From assembly GCF_026239695.1 (NCBI RefSeq), contig NZ_JAPIVS010000003.1:1-64000 (forward strand): a stretch of 64,000 bases of DNA. Reading direction: 5' to 3'. Under the pieces are notes generated by a model, which was given only the letters and a program-made list of their open reading frames with translations, had not been told where the DNA came from and ran no database searches. Origin of the DNA: Pedobacter sp. MC2016-15 (lineage in GTDB: Bacteria; Bacteroidota; Bacteroidia; Sphingobacteriales; Sphingobacteriaceae). Shown in pieces: positions 18,759-28,648 of the stretch. The position numbers were made by a program, and so were the translations under genes. Each line of letters opens with the position of its first letter. Position 1 is the stretch's first letter.

Positions 18759-20393
18759 ATGTATTTTGAAATGTTAAAAGATAAGTCATCAATCATCAAG
18801 GTAATTGGTGTTGGTGGCGGTGGTGGTAATGCGGTTAACCATATGTACCGTCAGGGAATTGCAGGTGTAGACTTTATTATTTGTAACACTGATGCTCAGG
18901 CATTGGAGTTTAGTCCTATACCCAATAAAGTACAGCTAGGTGCAAGTTTAACCGAAGGAATGGGTGCAGGCTCGATTCCGGAAGTAGGAAAAAATTCGGC
19001 TATTGAGAATATAGACGATATCAAAAGCATGTTGGGCAGTACTACAAAAATGTTGTTCATTACCGCAGGTATGGGCGGTGGAACAGGTACCGGTGCCAGT
19101 CCGATCATTGCCCAGGCAGCGAAGGAACTGGATATCTTAACTGTTGCCATCATTACTACACCATTCTCATTTGAAGGTAAGCGACGTAAGATGCAGGCCG
19201 AAGATGGTCTGGATGAACTGAAAAAATATGTAGACTCTTACCTGGTGATTTCAAACGACAGGTTACGTGAGATATTTGGAAACCTGACGCTGGGCTCTGC
19301 ATTTGCACAGGCGGATGATATCTTAACAACCGCGGCCAAGGGTATCGCAGAGATCATTACTGTTCCGGGATATATCAACGTGGATTTTAAGGATGTGCGT
19401 ACGGTAATGAAAGACAGTGGTGTATCCATCATGGGTAGCTTTGCCTGTGAAGGTGAAAACAGAGCGCTGATGGCTGTAGAAGGTGCCCTGGCATCTCCAT
19501 TATTAAAAGATAACGAAATTGAAGGTGCAAGATATATATTGCTGAACATCAGTTCTGGTGTACGTGAAGTGACGATGGACGAGGTAGCAATTATTACTGA
19601 TTATATCCAGGATAAGGCAGGTTTATCTGCTGACCTGATCTGGGGTAACTGTATCGACGAAAACCTTGGTGATAAATTATCGGTAACGATTATTGCTACA
19701 GGATTCCAGACTACAGAGCAACGTGCACAGGACAGGAAGAATGTAAAGAAAATCTCTTTACTGACTCCTGAAGAGGCGCCATTGGTAAAACCAGTGGAAC
19801 CAGTTAACTCTTTTATGGAGCCTAAAACTGCAGCTGCTGCTGAACCGGTGATGAAGCTGAAAGAGGACATTAAACAGTCTGATCTTTTTGGTGACATGTA
19901 TAGCGGCAACAGAGGAAGGCAGACTGAAGAGTCTGAACCTTCTATGATCAGACATACACTGGTTGAAGAAGAAACTCCTGCGACTGAAGCAAAACAGGAA
20001 GGCGGAATTGATTTTGAACTTAAAGTTTCTGAAACGGATTTTGTGTTCGAAGCCCCAAAAGCAAATTATGTGGAGCCTGTGGCGGAAGCGCAGCAGGAAG
20101 AAGTTGCTGAACCAGGACTGGATGACGATAAAAGCGATGAATCTATTGCAGATCAGTTGCAGAAATCGAAAGAGCGTATCATGCGCCTGAAAGACCTGAG
20201 CATGAAACTGCGTACCACTAACGGACTGCAGGAAATGGAAAATGAACCTGCCTACAAGCGCAAGCAAATGCAATTGCAGCAGGTGCAGCATTCATCAGAA
20301 TCGCAGGTATCTAGATTTACATTAAGCAGCGATGAAGACGGAGGTACTGAAATCAGGCCTAACAATTCATTTTTACACGATAATGTTGATTAA
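18759..20393 (+). CDS. ftsZ: Cell division tubulin-like GTPase FtsZ
   Basis: A 544-aa FtsZ. The GTP-binding signature GGGTGTG is at residues 106-112, the N-terminal loop GVGGGGGNAVNHM near 17-29, and the T7 synergy loop NVDFKDVRTVM follows GY. The globular part ends near residue 335. About 200 residues of variable, acidic linker follow, longer than in E. coli, ending in a conserved-looking tail (EIRPNNSFLHDNVD) that should bind FtsA. The ATG at 18759 gives MYFEMLKDKS; the Met at residue 5 is a possible alternative. It is the last gene of the operon and is followed by a terminator. Confidence 0.97.
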   Translation: MYFEMLKDKSSIIKVIGVGGGGGNAVNHMYRQGIAGVDFIICNTDAQALEFSPIPNKVQLGASLTEGMGAGSIPEVGKNSAIENIDDIKSMLGSTTKMLFITAGMGGGTGTGASPIIAQAAKELDILTVAIITTPFSFEGKRRKMQAEDGLDELKKYVDSYLVISNDRLREIFGNLTLGSAFAQADDILTTAAKGIAEIITVPGYINVDFKDVRTVMKDSGVSIMGSFACEGENRALMAVEGALASPLLKDNEIEGARYILLNISSGVREVTMDEVAIITDYIQDKAGLSADLIWGNCIDENLGDKLSVTIIATGFQTTEQRAQDRKNVKKISLLTPEEAPLVKPVEPVNSFMEPKTAAAAEPVMKLKEDIKQSDLFGDMYSGNRGRQTEESEPSMIRHTLVEEETPATEAKQEGGIDFELKVSETDFVFEAPKANYVEPVAEAQQEEVAEPGLDDDKSDESIADQLQKSKERIMRLKDLSMKLRTTNGLQEMENEPAYKRKQMQLQQVQHSSESQVSRFTLSSDEDGGTEIRPNNSFLHDNVD

Positions 20394-20415
20394 CCCTTTC
20401 TAAATTATTAACAGA

Positions 20416-20447
20416 AAGCCTTAACAAGAATTTGTTAGGGCTTTTTT
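20416..20447 (+). terminator. Terminator of the dcw operon after ftsZ
   Basis: AGCCTTAACAA pairs with TTGTTAGGGCT (one G-U) and is followed by TTTTTT. Confidence 0.85.
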
Positions 20448-20500
20448 AGCATTATAAAAGCTGTTGCAGCATGTAATAAAGTATACTAAATTAGTAGAAC

Positions 20501-20531
20501 TTGTATATCAGCTACAGAAAGCTTAAATTTG
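20501..20531 (+). promoter_or_regulatory. Promoter of the alpha-oxoamine synthase gene
   Basis: CTTG at 20500-20503 and TAAATTTG at 20524-20531 are separated by 20 bases. This is close to the Bacteroidota consensus TTTG-N19-21-TAnnTTTG and is the best complete promoter in the window. The predicted start site is about 25-30 bases before the TTG start codon. Confidence 0.6.
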
Positions 20532-20562
20532 ACCCAAATAAGATAACTTAAATACAGTAACA

Positions 20563-21804
20563 TTGGATATTTTTGAAAAGATAGCAAAGCATATGGGGCC
20601 GCTTGGGCAGCACCACAAGTGGTCACACGGATATTTTTCTTTTCCCAGATTAGAGGGAGAGATTGCTCCGCATATGAATTTTCGGGGTAAAGAGCACCTG
20701 GTTTGGAGTTTAAATAATTATTTGGGGCTGGCAAATCATCCTGAGGTTAGGGAAGCCGATGAGAAAGGTGCAGCAGAATTTGGTATGGCCTATCCAATGG
20801 GTGCCAGGATGATGTCTGGAAACTCTAAATACCACGAACAGCTTGAAGCTGAACTTGCCGCCTTTGTTGGTAAGCCTGACGCCTTTCTTTTAAACTTTGG
20901 CTATCAGGGTATGGTATCTATCATCGATAGCCTTGTTGACAGAAATGATGTAATTGTATATGATGCGGAAAGCCATGCCTGCATTATAGATGGACTACGC
21001 CTTCATCTTGGGAAGCGTTTTGTCTATAAACATAATGATATTGACAGTGCCCGCAAGCAGCTGGAACGTGCTACGAAATTGGTAGAACAGACAGGTGGCG
21101 GTATCCTGGTGATCACTGAAGGTGTATTCGGTATGTCTGGTGCACAGGGTAAGCTGAAAGACATCGTAGACCTGAAAAAAGAATTTAGTTTCCGACTGCT
21201 GATTGACGATGCTCATGGGTTTGGTACAATGGGTAAAACCGGTGCGGGAACACATGAGGAGCAGAATTGTATAGAAGGAGTAGACGTTTACTTTGGAACG
21301 TTCGCCAAATCGATGGCGGGTATAGGGGCATTTGTAGCATCTACGGAAGAGATTACGAATTTCCTGCGCTATAACATGCGTTCACAGACCTTCGCAAAGG
21401 CTTTGCCTATGCCTATGGTAATCGGCTTGCTGAAACGTCTGGAGCTGCTTAAAAACAATCCGGAGCTGAGAGAACGTCTCTGGAATATTGCTACCACCTT
21501 ACAGAAAGGATTGAGGGATCGCGGATTTGATCTTGGTATTACGGATACCATGGTTACCCCTGTATTTTTAAAGGGTGAACTTGACCAGGCTACAGCGCTG
21601 ACAATGGACCTTCGTGAAAATTATGGAATTTTCTGTTCTATAGTTGTATACCCTGTTATCCCGAAAGGACTGATTGAGCTGCGTCTGATCCCAACAGCCA
21701 TGCACACCATTGAGGACGTTAACCGTACACTTGAAGCATTCAGTGAAGTTGCTGAGAAGTTAAATACTGGCTATTATAATGAAAATAAGTTTGTAGCAAA
21801 ATAG
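20563..21804 (+). CDS. Alpha-oxoamine synthase family PLP enzyme (KBL/BioF/serine palmitoyltransferase-like)
   Basis: A 413-aa fold-type I PLP enzyme of the family that condenses an acyl-CoA or acyl-ACP with an amino acid and releases CO2. Motifs include NNYLGLANHP near residues 51-60, GFQ-like NFGYQGM near 110, the stacking His in DAESHACIIDG, the cofactor Asp/His in DDAHGFGTMG, and the Schiff-base Lys in GTFAKSMAG. The start is TTG; an in-frame ATG ten codons later is the alternative, but the TTG keeps the MDIFEKI start and follows a good promoter. Members include glycine C-acetyltransferase (kbl), bioF and serine or cysteate acyltransferases for sphingolipids and sulfonolipids. No neighbouring biotin or threonine genes fix the substrate. 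Confidence 0.85.
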   Translation: MDIFEKIAKHMGPLGQHHKWSHGYFSFPRLEGEIAPHMNFRGKEHLVWSLNNYLGLANHPEVREADEKGAAEFGMAYPMGARMMSGNSKYHEQLEAELAAFVGKPDAFLLNFGYQGMVSIIDSLVDRNDVIVYDAESHACIIDGLRLHLGKRFVYKHNDIDSARKQLERATKLVEQTGGGILVITEGVFGMSGAQGKLKDIVDLKKEFSFRLLIDDAHGFGTMGKTGAGTHEEQNCIEGVDVYFGTFAKSMAGIGAFVASTEEITNFLRYNMRSQTFAKALPMPMVIGLLKRLELLKNNPELRERLWNIATTLQKGLRDRGFDLGITDTMVTPVFLKGELDQATALTMDLRENYGIFCSIVVYPVIPKGLIELRLIPTAMHTIEDVNRTLEAFSEVAEKLNTGYYNENKFVAK

Positions 21805-21820
21805 TCTTTGCTGCTGTGAT

Positions 21821-21860
21821 ATAAACGCCCTCTAATCATCATTAGAGGGCGTTTATTTTA
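21821..21860 (+). terminator. Terminator after the alpha-oxoamine synthase gene
   Basis: A perfect 16-bp stem (ATAAACGCCCTCTAAT with its complement) closes on a CATC loop and ends in a T-rich run. Confidence 0.85.
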
Positions 21861-21918
21861 GGTGACTATTTAAATCGCATTGATAATCAGTCGGATATAT
21901 TTCACTATGGATGAATTT

Positions 21919-21946
21919 TGTGGATAACCCGGTTTTTTGTGGAAAA
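21919..21946 (-). promoter_or_regulatory. Pair of DnaA-box-like 9-mers ahead of the histone-like gene
   Basis: On the minus strand, TTATCCACA (21919-21927, canonical) and TTTTCCACA (21938-21946) lie 19 bases apart in the same orientation, about 120 bases before the small gene at 22065. The flanks are AT-rich. The same two 9-mers occur in the ftsA-ftsZ gap. Function is not shown. Confidence 0.4.
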
Positions 21947-22064
21947 AAAGGTCCTTTACACCCTTTTGTTTTGTACGGCGAAATTTTCATTTATTAGAAT
22001 AATCCAATACATTAGTAATCAAGTATTAATCAAACCTAAAATATAAACCAAAAGGTAATTCAAA

Positions 22065-22244
22065 ATGAAAAAATTTGATGACTTAAAGAAACTTGTGGAT
22101 TCGCTGGAGATCGATGCCGATAAGTTTTACAACAAAGCCAACAGTGCTGCCGGCACGCGGGTGCGTAAAGGAATGCAGGATCTTAAAAATATAGCTCAGG
22201 CTATTCGTTTGGAGATTCAGGAAACCAAAAACAAAGAAGCTTAA
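22065..22244 (+). CDS. Small histone H1-like (Hc1-type) protein
   Basis: A 59-aa reading frame from ATG to TAA, translating as MKKFDDLKKLVDSLEIDADK followed by FYNKANSAAGTRVRKGMQDL and a lysine-rich end. It has no Trp or Cys, is helical and basic at its end, and the AAGTRVRKxMQxLKNxAQxIR pattern matches the short Hc1/histone-H1-like proteins found widely in Bacteroidota (named after chlamydial Hc1). A nucleoid-associated role is the usual assumption. A strong terminator follows 23 bases after the stop, so the gene is a stand-alone transcript. DnaA-box-like 9-mers lie upstream. Confidence 0.85.
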   Translation: MKKFDDLKKLVDSLEIDADKFYNKANSAAGTRVRKGMQDLKNIAQAIRLEIQETKNKEA

Positions 22245-22267
22245 CCAATTTCTTTTGATTTGATGAT

Positions 22268-22298
22268 AACGCCCCGGCTATACCGGGGCGTTTTTATT
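22268..22298 (+). terminator. Terminator of the histone-like gene
   Basis: AACGCCCCGG pairs with CCGGGGCGTT around CTATA and is followed by a T-rich run. It lies between this gene and convergent dapA. Confidence 0.9.
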
Positions 22299-22305
22299 TT
22301 TAGTG

Positions 22306-23187
22306 TCAGGACCTTATTTTCTGGATCTGAGCAGCTATTAATGCCGCCAGGTCAGCAGAGGCAGATACCAGTGGAAGGCGTACATGCTCTCCGCAGATTC
22401 CTACATGCTTCAGGGCAGCCTTTACGCCCGCCGGGTTGCCTTCAGCAAAGATCAGACGGGTAAACTCTACCAGCTGCAAATGCAATGGCTGAGCGGCCTT
22501 AAAATCCCCTTTAAGAGAAAGTCTGATCATTTCAGACAGCTCGAAAGGAAGTGCGTTGCCTACTACTGAGATCAGACCTGCACCACCCAGGGCAATCATT
22601 GGCAGTGCCACGGGATCATCGCCTGAGATCAGCATGAAATCTTCCGGTTTATCTCTCATGATCTGGTTAAACTGATCAAAACTTCCTGAAGCTTCCTTGG
22701 TGCCGATGATGTTCTTAAAATCATGTGCCAGCCTGCAGGTAGTCTCCGGACTTACATTACTGGCTGTGCGGCCAGGTACATTGTATAACAGCACATCCAT
22801 GTCAGTAGATTCACTAATGGCTTTGTAATGCTGATAAATTCCTTCCTGGGTAGGTTTATTGTAATAAGGGCTCGCAGAAAGGATGGCATCATAGCCATTA
22901 CGGTCAAAATCTTTGATTGCCTCAATTAGTTCTGCTGTATAATTTCCTCCGATCCCAGCTACCAGTGGTAACCTTCCGTTATTTATTTCTGCTGTATATG
23001 CCCAGATCTTCTTCTTTTCTTCCTTATTGAGTGTTGCCGACTCGCCTGTGGTACCCAATGATACCAGGTATTCTACCTTTCCGTCGATCTGGTAGTTGAT
23101 CAGTTTTTTTAAACCGTCGTAATCTACCGATCCATCTGCATTAAATGGTGTAACCAGCGCTACACCCGTTCCATGGAATCTGTTCAT
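22306..23187 (-). CDS. dapA: 4-hydroxy-tetrahydrodipicolinate synthase
   Basis: A 293-aa class I aldolase that condenses pyruvate with aspartate semialdehyde, the first committed step to diaminopimelate and lysine. The Schiff-base Lys is residue 164 in GTKEASG, the catalytic Tyr is 135 in LLYNVPGR, and the pyruvate-binding GTTGES is at 45-50. Length is typical. It is the last gene of a leftward unit after ligA (15-base gap). Its product feeds meso-DAP to the MurE encoded in the same window. Confidence 0.96.
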   Translation of the reverse strand: MNRFHGTGVALVTPFNADGSVDYDGLKKLINYQIDGKVEYLVSLGTTGESATLNKEEKKKIWAYTAEINNGRLPLVAGIGGNYTAELIEAIKDFDRNGYDAILSASPYYNKPTQEGIYQHYKAISESTDMDVLLYNVPGRTASNVSPETTCRLAHDFKNIIGTKEASGSFDQFNQIMRDKPEDFMLISGDDPVALPMIALGGAGLISVVGNALPFELSEMIRLSLKGDFKAAQPLHLQLVEFTRLIFAEGNPAGVKAALKHVGICGEHVRLPLVSASADLAALIAAQIQKIRS

Positions 23188-23202
23188 TTTTATTTAACTT
23201 TT

Positions 23203-25224
<2,022 letters not shown>

Positions 25225-25908
25225 TTATTTAATTTTATCGAGCTCTGTTCCTACCTCATGGAAGATCGTAAGGAAATTATTCTGCAGCTGCAGCTTAAAT
25301 TTTTCAAGCTGTATGGTCAGCATATCCAGCTGTTCTTTCTGGAAGGGATTTGGCCATAGGCGCATGCAAATCCTGTTGAGGGAATAGGTGATGTTCTCCA
25401 TATCCGCGTAGCTGAACAGGTATCTGCTTTCTATAAAATCATCGAGGAAGCTGGAGAACTTCTGCTGTCCCGGTAATCCTGCAAGCCTGAGAAATCCGGT
25501 CAGTTCATCTGTGCGGGATGCCTGTAGCTGCACATAAAAATCATCAGCGTTAACGATCTGTTGTGTAAGCAGCAGGTGATCCAGAATCAGTTCAAGGCCG
25601 ATATGGGCCAGGAAAAATGCCTTCACGGGGCCGGTTTCCACAGCAGGAAGAATCATCTGTTTAAGTATAGCCGTTTGCTCTTTGAAGTATTCTGAGGAAT
25701 GAAACACGCGGTCTACTTCCAGGTGTCTTTTCCATCCGGTAAGCAGCGCATTATATTCCGGAACGTCCCTGAAAAGGTATTCATCTTTCTGGGGATTGAG
25801 GTTCCAGTTTTTATCCGCATTCTTAATCAGATCCGGCAGTACAACTCCTATTACCATATAATCGTTCGTGTTTTCGCGCTCAAAGTAAAAATGGGATAGG
25901 AAGTTCAT
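25225..25908 (-). CDS. ACP phosphodiesterase (AcpH)-like protein
   Basis: A 227-aa soluble protein. The start MNFLSHFYF, the LPDLIKN motif near residue 27, GWKRHLEVDRVFHSSEYF near 58-75, and LAHIGLELILDHLLL near 100-114 follow the pattern of the AcpH family, an HD-related metal-dependent group whose E. coli member removes phosphopantetheine from acyl carrier protein. The conserved His and Asp residues are in place, but overall similarity is too weak for me to claim that reaction. It is first in the leftward unit with ligA and dapA. A TACTTTTA near-match to the -7 element lies just before its ATG, back to back with the tyrS promoter. Confidence 0.6.
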   Translation of the reverse strand: MNFLSHFYFERENTNDYMVIGVVLPDLIKNADKNWNLNPQKDEYLFRDVPEYNALLTGWKRHLEVDRVFHSSEYFKEQTAILKQMILPAVETGPVKAFFLAHIGLELILDHLLLTQQIVNADDFYVQLQASRTDELTGFLRLAGLPGQQKFSSFLDDFIESRYLFSYADMENITYSLNRICMRLWPNPFQKEQLDMLTIQLEKFKLQLQNNFLTIFHEVGTELDKIK

Positions 25909-25945
25909 CGCTTTAAAAGTAGAAATTTTTTAACAAGGCTTTTCT

Positions 25946-25953
25946 TATCTTTG
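25946..25953 (+). promoter_or_regulatory. Putative -7 element of tyrS
   Basis: TATCTTTG is an exact TAnnTTTG match, 17 bases before the tyrS ATG. The -33 region is only T-rich. Confidence 0.5.
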
Positions 25954-25970
25954 CCAAAAAGTATAGAAGA

Positions 25971-27257
25971 ATGACCAATTTTGTTGACGAATTAAGATGG
26001 AGAGGCATGTTACATGATATCATGCCCAATGCAGAAGATAAATTAAATGAGGGCATGTGCTCGGGATATATCGGCTTTGATCCTACGGCAGATTCATTAC
26101 ATGTTGGTCACCTTACACAGATCATGACGCTGATCCATTTTCAGCGTGCAGGGCATAAGCCTTTTGCGCTTGTTGGAGGAGCTACAGGGATGGTAGGAGA
26201 CCCATCGGGTAAGTCGGACGAAAGAAACCTCCTCAATGAAGAGACGCTGGCAGTTAACCTGGAAGGGATAAAAAAACAGCTGCAGCAGTTCCTTACTTTT
26301 AGTGATGAAGGCAATGGTGCGGTGATGGTAAACAATGCCGACTGGTTTAAGAACTTCAGCTTTTTAGATTTTATCAGGGATGTGGGTAAACACATTACGG
26401 TAAACTATATGATGGCGAAGGACAGCGTGAAAAAACGTCTGGAGGGCGACAATGGTTTGTCGTTCACCGAATTCAGCTACCAGCTGGTACAGGGATATGA
26501 TTTCTATTATCTGTGGAAAAACCACAACTGCAGTATCCAGATGGGTGGATCTGACCAATGGGGCAATATCGTTACCGGTACTGAACTCGTAAGGAGAAAA
26601 GGAAGCGGAACGGCTTTTGGCATCACCACACAGCTGATCAAAAAAACTGATGGTACCAAATTTGGCAAGACTGAAAGTGGTGCAATCTGGTTAAACCCTG
26701 AGAAAACTTCTCCCTATAAATTCTATCAGTTCTGGTTAAACGCGACCGACGCTGATGCTAAAATGTGGATCCGCATCTTTACCCTGAAAGGTAAAGAAGA
26801 GTTGGAGCAACTGGAGCAGGAACATGAGGCGGCGCCGCATCTGAGGATCCTTCAAAAGGCACTGGCCAATGATATCACCGTGAGGACTCACTCTGAAGCA
26901 GCATTGGAAACCGCTTTGAAGACTTCTGAGTTTTTATTTGGTAACGGAGCCCTTTCTTTCCTTGAAACCTTAAGCCATGAACATGTGCTGGAAATCTTTG
27001 AAGGTGTACCTCAGTTTGTACTGAGCAGGGAAGAGCTTGCCGCAGGTATAGATACAGCGACGCTGCTGGCAGAAAAAACTACGGTTTTCCCTTCAAAAGG
27101 AGAGCTGAAGAAAACTGTACAGGGTGGCGGTTTGAGTATCAACAAAGAAAAAGTAGCAGAAGCCAGTACGGTTTATACGACAGACAACCTGATCAACGAC
27201 AAATACATCATCGTTCAGAAGGGGAAAAAGAACTATTTCCTGCTGATCGCAGAATAA
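25971..27257 (+). CDS. tyrS: Tyrosyl-tRNA synthetase
   Basis: A 428-aa class I aminoacyl-tRNA synthetase charging tRNA-Tyr. The HIGH-type motif is HVGH at residues 44-47. Tyrosine-binding residues lie in [12 protein letters not shown] and [12 protein letters not shown]. The KMSKS-type loop reads KFGKT. A C-terminal S4-like RNA-binding region ends the protein ([12 protein letters not shown] onward). Length is normal. It is monocistronic, with its own promoter element and a terminator before the convergent LuxE-like gene. Confidence 0.97.
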   Translation: MTNFVDELRWRGMLHDIMPNAEDKLNEGMCSGYIGFDPTADSLHVGHLTQIMTLIHFQRAGHKPFALVGGATGMVGDPSGKSDERNLLNEETLAVNLEGIKKQLQQFLTFSDEGNGAVMVNNADWFKNFSFLDFIRDVGKHITVNYMMAKDSVKKRLEGDNGLSFTEFSYQLVQGYDFYYLWKNHNCSIQMGGSDQWGNIVTGTELVRRKGSGTAFGITTQLIKKTDGTKFGKTESGAIWLNPEKTSPYKFYQFWLNATDADAKMWIRIFTLKGKEELEQLEQEHEAAPHLRILQKALANDITVRTHSEAALETALKTSEFLFGNGALSFLETLSHEHVLEIFEGVPQFVLSREELAAGIDTATLLAEKTTVFPSKGELKKTVQGGGLSINKEKVAEASTVYTTDNLINDKYIIVQKGKKNYFLLIAE

Positions 27258-27264
27258 ATTTTAC

Positions 27265-27293
27265 AAGGGCTGTGCATAGGTACAGCCCTTTAT
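27265..27293 (+). terminator. Terminator after tyrS
   Basis: AAGGGCTGT pairs with ACAGCCCTT around an 8-base loop and runs into TATTG. The convergent LuxE-like gene ends at 27290, inside the tail. Confidence 0.7.
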
Positions 27294-28273
27294 TGTACCA
27301 ATAGGTTGCAACCCCTGATGTCGGCGTTGTCAAACCTGCCCAGTACTTCAAAAGATCCATCCGGGTATACTCTCCCCAGATCCTGTGTAGCAATAAAGGA
27401 ACAGGAGTTGATATTTGCCAGGTCGATCACATTGATGCCACCCGTTTGATGGGTATGCAGCAGGGTCAGCGGATCATTGGTATCTCTCAGCACAATCTTC
27501 ATCCAGGCGGGGCAATTAAAAATACCATGTCCGCTGGAATAGGCCTGCGAAAGCAGCTCGGTCATGCCATATTCACTATGTATGGCCTTTACGCCGAAGC
27601 CGGAAGTGAGCAGTTCATGCAGTTCTTCTCTCACCATCTCTTTTCTCTTCCCTTTCATGCCGCCGGTTTCCATGACAATGAGTTCGGGAAAGTCTATCTG
27701 ATATTTCTCCAGGAAATCCAGCAAGGCATATGTAACCCCTATGAGGATAGTTTTCTGACCCTTCTCTTTCAGGCTGCTGAGCTTTTTGTAAAGGTCTTCG
27801 TGGTTATGAAGAAAATATCCGCTGTCGGGATGTTTACTTTGTTTCAGCAATGCATCGATCATATAGATCAGTGAAGAACCATCCCGCTCGAGGTACGAAG
27901 GGAGCAGCGCAAGAAGGCAGGTATCTTCGGTACTGCCATAAAACCGGGCAAAGGCCTCATTGAAACTTTGCTCATAGAGACTGAGGTCGGTAACAAAATG
28001 TCGGCTTTGCACCATGCCTGTAGTGCCTGAACTGCTAAACGTGATTTCTTCTTGATCTATGCCGCTAATTACCCGGTGGCTTTTGAAAAAGCTGATAGGC
28101 AGGTAAGGGATATCGGCTAAGCTGTCTATCTGTAGCGGATCCACACGGAGATGGCTGATAAAGTCGCGGTAAGGTGCACAATGTGCTGCCTGATGCCTGA
28201 AGATAGCTAATGCGGCATCGTTAAACTCTTTTTCGCTGCGGATAGAAAAGACTGAAGGAATTGAAATTTTCAC
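27290..28273 (-). CDS. LuxE-like acyl-protein synthetase (ANL superfamily)
   Basis: A 327-aa protein of the LuxE family, relatives of the adenylating domain that activates fatty acids in bioluminescent bacteria. The ATP-phosphate loop SSSGTTG lies near residues 85-91, with LPSYLERDGSS, the HSEYGMTELLSQAY adenine-site motif and DLGRVYPDGSFEVLGR, equivalent to the ANL hinge region, near the end. I chose the GTG start (MKISIPSVFSI) over the TTG five codons upstream, because family members start close to this point and a TATTTTTG element overlaps the upstream codons. It is last in a leftward unit with a small membrane protein and a penicillin-acylase-type hydrolase. No luxC or luxAB is present, so bioluminescence is not implied; the acyl substrate is unknown. 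Confidence 0.72.
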   Translation of the reverse strand: MKISIPSVFSIRSEKEFNDAALAIFRHQAAHCAPYRDFISHLRVDPLQIDSLADIPYLPISFFKSHRVISGIDQEEITFSSSGTTGMVQSRHFVTDLSLYEQSFNEAFARFYGSTEDTCLLALLPSYLERDGSSLIYMIDALLKQSKHPDSGYFLHNHEDLYKKLSSLKEKGQKTILIGVTYALLDFLEKYQIDFPELIVMETGGMKGKRKEMVREELHELLTSGFGVKAIHSEYGMTELLSQAYSSGHGIFNCPAWMKIVLRDTNDPLTLLHTHQTGGINVIDLANINSCSFIATQDLGRVYPDGSFEVLGRFDNADIRGCNLLVQ

Positions 28274-28277
28274 AGCG

Positions 28278-28285
28278 CAAAAATA
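28278..28285 (-). promoter_or_regulatory. -7-like element directly before the LuxE-like gene
   Basis: TATTTTTG on the minus strand matches TAnnTTTG exactly. It lies between the stop of the small membrane gene and the GTG start, so any transcript from it would be almost leaderless. It may be coincidental within an operon. Confidence 0.3.
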
Positions 28286-28288
28286 CAA

Positions 28289-28645
28289 TTAAACTTTAGT
28301 ATTCGATTTAAGAGCGAGTACCGCTTTGCGGAAATGATAACCACAGAAGCCGCTTACGGCTGCTACAAAACCACCGATGAGGGCAGTAACGATCAGGATC
28401 CACCACCAGGCCTGCAGCCCAAAAAGCTGAGCTACACGACTTACCAGCAAATTATCGTTAGGTATACTTTGAAACAGCGCCATGCCGGTCCACAGTGCAA
28501 AGATTGCAAAAAAGGGATGCCACAATGACACCTTACCCGTTTTGCCAAGGATACCGCAGGTGGCGAAGGAGATGATGACGATGATCCACCATGGCAAAAC
28601 CAATTGTAAAAGAAAGGAAGCGATAAGTATAATGAGAAAAACCAT
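28289..28645 (-). CDS. Small integral membrane protein of unknown function
   Basis: A 118-aa very hydrophobic protein with about four membrane segments (residues 1-17, 19-35, 44-62 and 75-100) and a short basic C-terminus. I do not recognise the family. It begins 3 bases after the stop of the acylase-family gene, and its stop is 15 bases before the GTG of the LuxE-like gene. Translation is therefore probably coupled to both. Confidence 0.7.
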   Translation of the reverse strand: MVFLIILIASFLLQLVLPWWIIVIISFATCGILGKTGKVSLWHPFFAIFALWTGMALFQSIPNDNLLVSRVAQLFGLQAWWWILIVTALIGGFVAAVSGFCGYHFRKAVLALKSNTKV

Positions 28646-28648
28646 GTT

